From Propionibacteriaceae bacterium (GTDB lineage: Bacteria > Actinomycetota > Actinomycetes > Propionibacteriales > Propionibacteriaceae): 16,075 nt of DNA. The position numbers and the translations under genes were made by a program. A model generated the notes under the pieces. The model did not search any database and was not told the origin of the DNA. It saw only the letters and a program-made list of their open reading frames with translations. The stretch spans positions 1 through 16,075 of the forward strand of contig JAITED010000044.1 of assembly GCA_031282235.1 (NCBI GenBank), read 5' to 3'. Position 1 is the stretch's first letter. The number at the start of each line of letters is the position of its first letter. This document shows positions 12,547 through 16,075 of the stretch, piece by piece.

Positions 12547-14928
12547 ATGGCTAAAACCGTATCGAAACTCTCAAAAACTGAGATTGCCAAGATTGACGCT
12601 TGGTGGCGGGCGTGCAACTATCTGACGGTAGGTCAGATTTATCTGCAGGACAACCCGCTGTTGAAACGCCCGTTGGTTGCTGATGATATCAAGCCTCGTC
12701 TGTTGGGGCACTGGGGAACGTCGGCTGGTCTGGGGTTCATCTATGCGCATCTGAACCGTCTCATCCGCGAAACCGGTCAGGATTGCATCTACATCGCTGG
12801 CCCCGGTCACGGCGGCCCGGCGTTGGTGGCCGCTGGTTATTTGGAGGGCTACTACACCGAGTGCTTCCCGCGCGTCACTCAGGACGAGGACGGCTTGAAG
12901 CTGATGTTCCGGCAGTTCTCTGCGCCCGGCGGCATCCCTAGTCACGCCTCTGTCACCACCCCTGGTTCCATCCATGAGGGCGGCGAACTGGGGTACGCGA
13001 TGAGCCACGCTTTCGGCGCAGCGTTCGATAACCCCGACCTGTTGGTGGTCGCGGTCGTCGGCGACGGCGAAGCGGAGACCGGCCCGCTGGAGGGCGGCTG
13101 GAAAGGTATCAGTTTCCTAAACCCAGTGCATGATGGTGCCGTATTGCCGATTCTGCACTTAAACGGTGCCAAAATTGCTGGGCCTACGGTGTTGGCGCGC
13201 AAAGACCCGGAGGAAGTGCAAAGCCTCTTTGAGGGTCACGGCTATGAGGTGCTGTGGGTGGAAGGTGATGACCTGCCGTGGATGCACGAGCGGTTCGCTA
13301 ACACCTTGTCATACGCTTGGAGCCGTATTAAAGAGATTCAAGACGAAGCTCGCAGCGACCCCGATTTTGATTTCTCTGACATCGCGTGGCCGATGATTAT
13401 TCTGCGTTCCCCGAAAGGCTGGACTGGCCCGAAAGTGGTGGACGGCGAGGTCGTCGAGGGCACTTGGCGGGCGCATCAGGTGCCGTTGTCCGGGGTGAAA
13501 GAGAGCCCGGAGCATCTGGCATTGTTGGAGGAGTGGATGCGCAGTTATCGTATCGACGAACTGTTCCAAGCAGACGGCAGCCCCACCGAGTTGGTGCGGG
13601 CGAACAACCCCGAGGGTGCCAAGCGGATGAGCGCTACGCCGCACGCCAACGGCGGTTTGGTTACAAAAGACCTAGACATGCCCGATTTCCGGCAGTATGC
13701 CATCGAGGTTACTCCGGAAACTCGCGGTACGATACGCTTCGAATCCACCCGCAAGTTGGGCGAGATGATGCGGGATTTGTACGTAAAGAACCCCACCAAC
13801 TTCCGGCTGTTCTGCCCGGATGAGACGAACTCTAACCGGCTGGGGGCCGTATTTGAGGTGTCCGACCGGACGTTCATGGAGCCGACAAACGCCATCGACG
13901 TGCAGATTGGCCCGAATGGACGCGTGATGGAGGTGCTGAGCGAGCACAACTGCCACGGTTGGTTGGATGGTTATACGCTGACGGGTCGCCACGGCATGTT
14001 TGCTACGTATGAGGCGTTTGCGATGGTGAGCGCGTCCATGACGATGCAGCAGGCGAAGTGGTTGGAGGAGGCGGAGCATCTGAGTTGGCGCGCTCCTGTG
14101 CCCTCCACCAACATTCTGCTGTCCAGCACCTGTTGGCGCAATGACCATAACGGGTTCTCACACCAGTCTCCGATGCTGCTGCAGGTGGTGCTGAACCTGC
14201 GCGGTGACGTGTCGCGTATCTATCTGCCGCCGGACGCTAACTGTTTGGTGCAGGTCGCCGACCACTGCTTCCGTAACCGCGGCTGCGTGAATCTGATTGT
14301 GCAGGATAAACAGCCCCAGTTCCAGTGGCTGTGCATCGAGGAAGCCATCGAGCATTGCACTCGTGGCTACGGCATTTGGGATTGGGCGGGCACGCCTGAC
14401 CTAGGCAAGAAGAAGCCGGACATCGTGATAGCAAGTGCAGGCGATGTGGTGACGATGGAAGCCGTTGCGGCTGCCGAGATTCTTAGGGAGCGGCTGCCGG
14501 AGCTAAAGGTGCGTTTCGTGAACGTGGTCGATTTGATGACGCTGTATCGTCCGAAAGACCACCCGCACGGCATGAGCGAGAAAGCGTTCGTTGACATGTT
14601 CACCGAAGACGTGGATGTGGTGTTCGCGTTCCACGGCTACCCGGGTGCCGTACATCAGTTGGTGCATGGCCGCCCCGATGCTGACCGTTTCCGCGCCCGC
14701 GGTTTCGTGGAGCAGGGCACCACCACCACCCCGTTCGATATGGTGGTACGCAACAAGGTAGACCGCTATCACCTAGTGATGGACTGCATCAACAACGCCC
14801 ACAGCCTCCCCAAAGGTGCCCACGAGCTCTACCAGTACTGCGAAAAGATGCTAGCCAAACACTCCGAGTACATCGTGGAGTACCTCCAAGACATGCCCGA
14901 AGTAGTCGAATGGAAACTCTCCGACTAG
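12547..14928 (+). CDS. xfp: Xylulose-5-P/fructose-6-P phosphoketolase
   Basis: A 793-aa thiamine-diphosphate enzyme that splits Xu5P and/or F6P with phosphate into acetyl phosphate and G3P or E4P. Signature stretches are GHWGTSAGLGFIYAHLNRLI (about 54-73), AGPGHGGP (84-91), FSAPGGIPSHASVTTPGSI (124-142) and VVGDGEAETGPLEGGW (170-185, TPP/metal site). H55, H88 and H133 sit nine positions before the catalytic histidines H64, H97 and H142 of bifidobacterial enzymes, as expected for a shorter N-terminus. Length fits the family. The start is ATG 12547 (MAKTVSKLSK); upstream codons in frame overlap the previous gene and lack family similarity. No clear ribosome-binding site except one inside a hairpin. 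It implies heterofermentative or bifid-shunt-like sugar metabolism. Dual or single substrate use cannot be told from sequence. Confidence 0.95.
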   Translation: MAKTVSKLSKTEIAKIDAWWRACNYLTVGQIYLQDNPLLKRPLVADDIKPRLLGHWGTSAGLGFIYAHLNRLIRETGQDCIYIAGPGHGGPALVAAGYLEGYYTECFPRVTQDEDGLKLMFRQFSAPGGIPSHASVTTPGSIHEGGELGYAMSHAFGAAFDNPDLLVVAVVGDGEAETGPLEGGWKGISFLNPVHDGAVLPILHLNGAKIAGPTVLARKDPEEVQSLFEGHGYEVLWVEGDDLPWMHERFANTLSYAWSRIKEIQDEARSDPDFDFSDIAWPMIILRSPKGWTGPKVVDGEVVEGTWRAHQVPLSGVKESPEHLALLEEWMRSYRIDELFQADGSPTELVRANNPEGAKRMSATPHANGGLVTKDLDMPDFRQYAIEVTPETRGTIRFESTRKLGEMMRDLYVKNPTNFRLFCPDETNSNRLGAVFEVSDRTFMEPTNAIDVQIGPNGRVMEVLSEHNCHGWLDGYTLTGRHGMFATYEAFAMVSASMTMQQAKWLEEAEHLSWRAPVPSTNILLSSTCWRNDHNGFSHQSPMLLQVVLNLRGDVSRIYLPPDANCLVQVADHCFRNRGCVNLIVQDKQPQFQWLCIEEAIEHCTRGYGIWDWAGTPDLGKKKPDIVIASAGDVVTMEAVAAAEILRERLPELKVRFVNVVDLMTLYRPKDHPHGMSEKAFVDMFTEDVDVVFAFHGYPGAVHQLVHGRPDADRFRARGFVEQGTTTTPFDMVVRNKVDRYHLVMDCINNAHSLPKGAHELYQYCEKMLAKHSEYIVEYLQDMPEVVEWKLSD

Positions 14929-14946
14929 CCGCAATCAACCGGCTCG

Positions 14947-14961
14947 CAGCTCGCTGAGCTG
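14947..14961 (+). terminator. Small hairpin after the phosphoketolase gene
   Basis: CAGCTC-GCT-GAGCTG forms a 6-bp stem with a 3-nt loop, 18 nt after the stop. No U-run follows. It may act together with the much larger inverted repeat next to it. Confidence 0.4.
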
Positions 14962-14977
14962 GCGCACGGCGTAACTT

Positions 14978-15022
14978 TGACGCGGTACCGTAACATTCCA
15001 ATGATGTTACGGTACCGCGTCA
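14978..15022. repeat. Perfect 19-bp inverted repeat (strong hairpin)
   Basis: 14978-14996 and 15004-15022 are exact reverse complements with a 7-nt loop (TCCAATG). Each arm also contains the 8-bp palindrome CGGTACCG. TTTA follows the right arm. As RNA it is a very stable hairpin and could terminate the phosphoketolase transcript. As DNA it is a long dyad that could bind a dimeric protein. It lies 38 nt upstream of the Phd-VapC module. Confidence 0.85.
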
Positions 15023-15041
15023 TTTATACGTATGCGGCGCG

Positions 15042-15055
15042 AATGTGTACACTTT
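15042..15055. promoter_or_regulatory. TGTACA-core operator and -10 of the Phd-VapC module
   Basis: GTGTACAC (15045-15052) is a perfect 8-bp palindrome with imperfect AA/TT flanks. A TGTACA core is typical of operators bound by Phd/YefM antitoxins. TACACT (15048-15053) within it reads as a -10 that ends 6 nt before the ATG, so transcription may start at the A of the start codon. Confidence 0.5.
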
Positions 15056-15059
15056 AGGC

Positions 15060-15344
15060 ATGTCTACTGTTGCAATAAGTGCGCAAACTACGATGCTGGG
15101 GTTGCGTGAGCTACGAGCCAACCTTTCCGATTATGTTTCTAAAGTAAAGGATGGTCGGACGTATACCTTGACCGAACATGGCAAACCGGTTGCGCGGTTA
15201 ATTCCAGTCGCCGGGCGCTCCGCGTATGAACGCCTTGTTGCGCAAGGTGTTATTCAGCCGGGGGTTAAAAGCAACACCGTTTTAGAAACGCCGATAGCTA
15301 TAAATGGGATTGTTACCGACCTCATCAATGAGCAGCGCAGATGA
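15060..15344 (+). CDS. Phd/YefM-family antitoxin
   Basis: A 94-aa antitoxin with the Phd/YefM N-terminal fold: GLRELRANLSDYVSKVKDG (about 14-32), then TYTLTEHGKPVARLIPV (34-50). The C-terminal half should wrap and block the PIN toxin. ATG 15060 is preferred over an in-frame GTG at 15045, because the latter lies inside the operator palindrome. No Shine-Dalgarno sequence precedes the ATG, and a -10-like TACACT ends 6 nt upstream, so the mRNA is probably leaderless. The TGA overlaps the toxin ATG (ATGA). It likely represses the module together with the toxin through the TGTACA site. Confidence 0.88.
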   Translation: MSTVAISAQTTMLGLRELRANLSDYVSKVKDGRTYTLTEHGKPVARLIPVAGRSAYERLVAQGVIQPGVKSNTVLETPIAINGIVTDLINEQRR

Positions 15345-15772
15345 TTGGCTATTTTGATACGTCGGCAGTGGTGCCGCTGGTCATTGCAGAGGATAGCAGT
15401 GCCCGCTGTGCGCAAGTGTGGCAGGAATGCGACGTGAGGGTTTCTTCGGTGATTGTTGTCGCGGAAGCTCATGCGGCGCTAGCTATGGCGTTGCGCTTGG
15501 GACGCTTGAGCATTGCGCAGCACCGCGAGGCCGTGAAGTTGTTGAATTGTCGAATCGCGGAGTTGGATCTCGTAATCGTCAATCGTGAAATTGTTGATAA
15601 GGCGGCTGCTTTGACGGTGCAGTATGCATTGCGCGGCTACGATGCCGTGCATGCTGCTTCTGTGTTAGCCCTAGCGGATGCCACCGCCGTGGGGATTTCC
15701 GGTGATCAAGCACTGCTCGCCGCGCTCAAACAGTTAGGCATAGCAACCGTTGATACCAACAGCTCCCGCTGA
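15341..15772 (+). CDS. vapC: VapC-family PIN-domain toxin
   Basis: A 143-aa PIN ribonuclease of ordinary VapC length. The four acidic metal-binding residues are clear: D6 in YFDTSAVVPL, E42 in VVAEAHAAL, D101 in RGYDAVHAAS and D122 in ISGDQALL. It is expected to cleave an RNA target and stop translation when the antitoxin is degraded. It is coupled to the Phd-type gene by a 4-nt ATGA overlap. Codon use is closer to the chromosome than that of the first module. The RNA target is not deducible. Confidence 0.9.
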   Translation: MIGYFDTSAVVPLVIAEDSSARCAQVWQECDVRVSSVIVVAEAHAALAMALRLGRLSIAQHREAVKLLNCRIAELDLVIVNREIVDKAAALTVQYALRGYDAVHAASVLALADATAVGISGDQALLAALKQLGIATVDTNSSR

Positions 15773-16075
15773 ATGGTGCTGGTGGTGTGCGCGGCGGAGA
15801 CTAACAGCACATACGCCATAGCCCCAGTGTGCCACATTTGGGCACCTGAAACGTGAGACACGGGCAGCCACAGTGAGATTTTCGTAGCCAACAACCCGGG
15901 TGACTCTGCTTGTAGCGGCTAACTTGTCGCGAACTGTCCTAGCGCAAAACGCGCTCAGCAGCAACCCTAATTCACTCGCCCCAACTATGTCTTTCGGAAG
16001 TTTCCTGATCTCCAAATAATGCAGCGCCAGCGGTTGAGTCCATACTTTTTACAATCTGCGGATAACTCTCTTGAA
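15773..16075. other. Right edge: no gene supported
   Basis: This stretch of about 300 nt after vapC holds no gene that I can support. On the minus strand a frame from a TTG near 16015 runs to 15734 into the toxin gene, but it has no ribosome-binding site and an unlikely tail composition. Two other minus-strand frames are open from the edge. One stops at 15985 and encodes a stretch resembling CKKYGLNRWRC, which recalls the zinc-ribbon start of some transposases. The other stops at 15972. Both are too short to call, and I saw no terminal repeats. Confidence 0.5.

Noticed and set aside
15734..16015. 93-aa minus-strand frame at the right edge
   Set aside because: TTG start without a ribosome-binding site, overlap with the 3' end of vapC and a His/Arg/Cys-rich tail make it an unlikely gene.
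1..16075. CRISPR array, tRNA/rRNA genes, or complete insertion sequence
   Set aside because: I saw no regularly spaced repeats of CRISPR type, no tRNA-like cloverleaf or rRNA sequence, and no intact transposase with terminal inverted repeats.

Overview
The window looks like chromosome from a mid-GC Actinomycetota, plausibly an Actinomycetaceae-type fermenter. This is inferred from gene content and order, since there is no rRNA or other marker to fix the taxon. The evidence is the hflX-tail/dinG-like helicase next to a LexA/NrdR block, actinobacterial TCGAAC-N4-GTTCGA LexA boxes, a B12-dependent class II ribonucleotide reductase behind nrdR, and a full-length Xu5P/F6P phosphoketolase.

Layout. 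1-2340: the last residues of a probable HflX, a possible 38-codon ORF coupled by ATGA, and a DinG/XPD-type Fe-S helicase. 2341-3650: an AT-richer toxin-antitoxin module (excisionase-fold DNA-binding antitoxin plus 197-aa PIN toxin), with a 15-bp tandem repeat in its leader and small direct repeats around it. 3652-6142: a two-gene ABC exporter (FtsX/MacB-like permease, then ATPase) closed by a clear intrinsic terminator. 6145-7378, minus strand: lexA, then a DUF167 gene 2 nt downstream, then a 62-aa two-helix membrane protein with its own promoter-like sequence. 7379-7635: a shared divergent regulatory region with several LexA boxes, one of them a perfect palindrome. 7636-7953: a 105-aa single-pass membrane protein driven from that region, the positional counterpart of actinobacterial SOS division inhibitors but without a LysM domain. 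8194-11583: nrdR-nrdJ, with weak NrdR-box-like sequences upstream. 11648-12463: a membrane protein with a long Pro/Tyr/Gln repeat tail. 12547-14928: phosphoketolase, with a hairpin just upstream of its start. 14978-15022: a perfect 19-bp inverted repeat. 15060-15772: a Phd/YefM-VapC module that appears to be leaderless. 15773-16075: no convincing gene.

How the genes fit together. The middle is a DNA-damage and dNTP-supply hub. LexA controls itself, probably DUF167 with it, and the divergent small membrane protein, which may hold division during SOS. NrdR controls NrdJ, which makes dNTPs with adenosylcobalamin and needs no oxygen. The DinG-like helicase fits the same genome-maintenance theme. 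Phosphoketolase points to sugar fermentation by a bifid-shunt-like or pentose route. The TA modules and ABC exporter look like accessory genes inserted between these conserved blocks. The most interesting candidate for undescribed biology is the SOS-boxed 105-aa membrane protein divergent from lexA. The regulatory architecture of the two PIN modules comes next.
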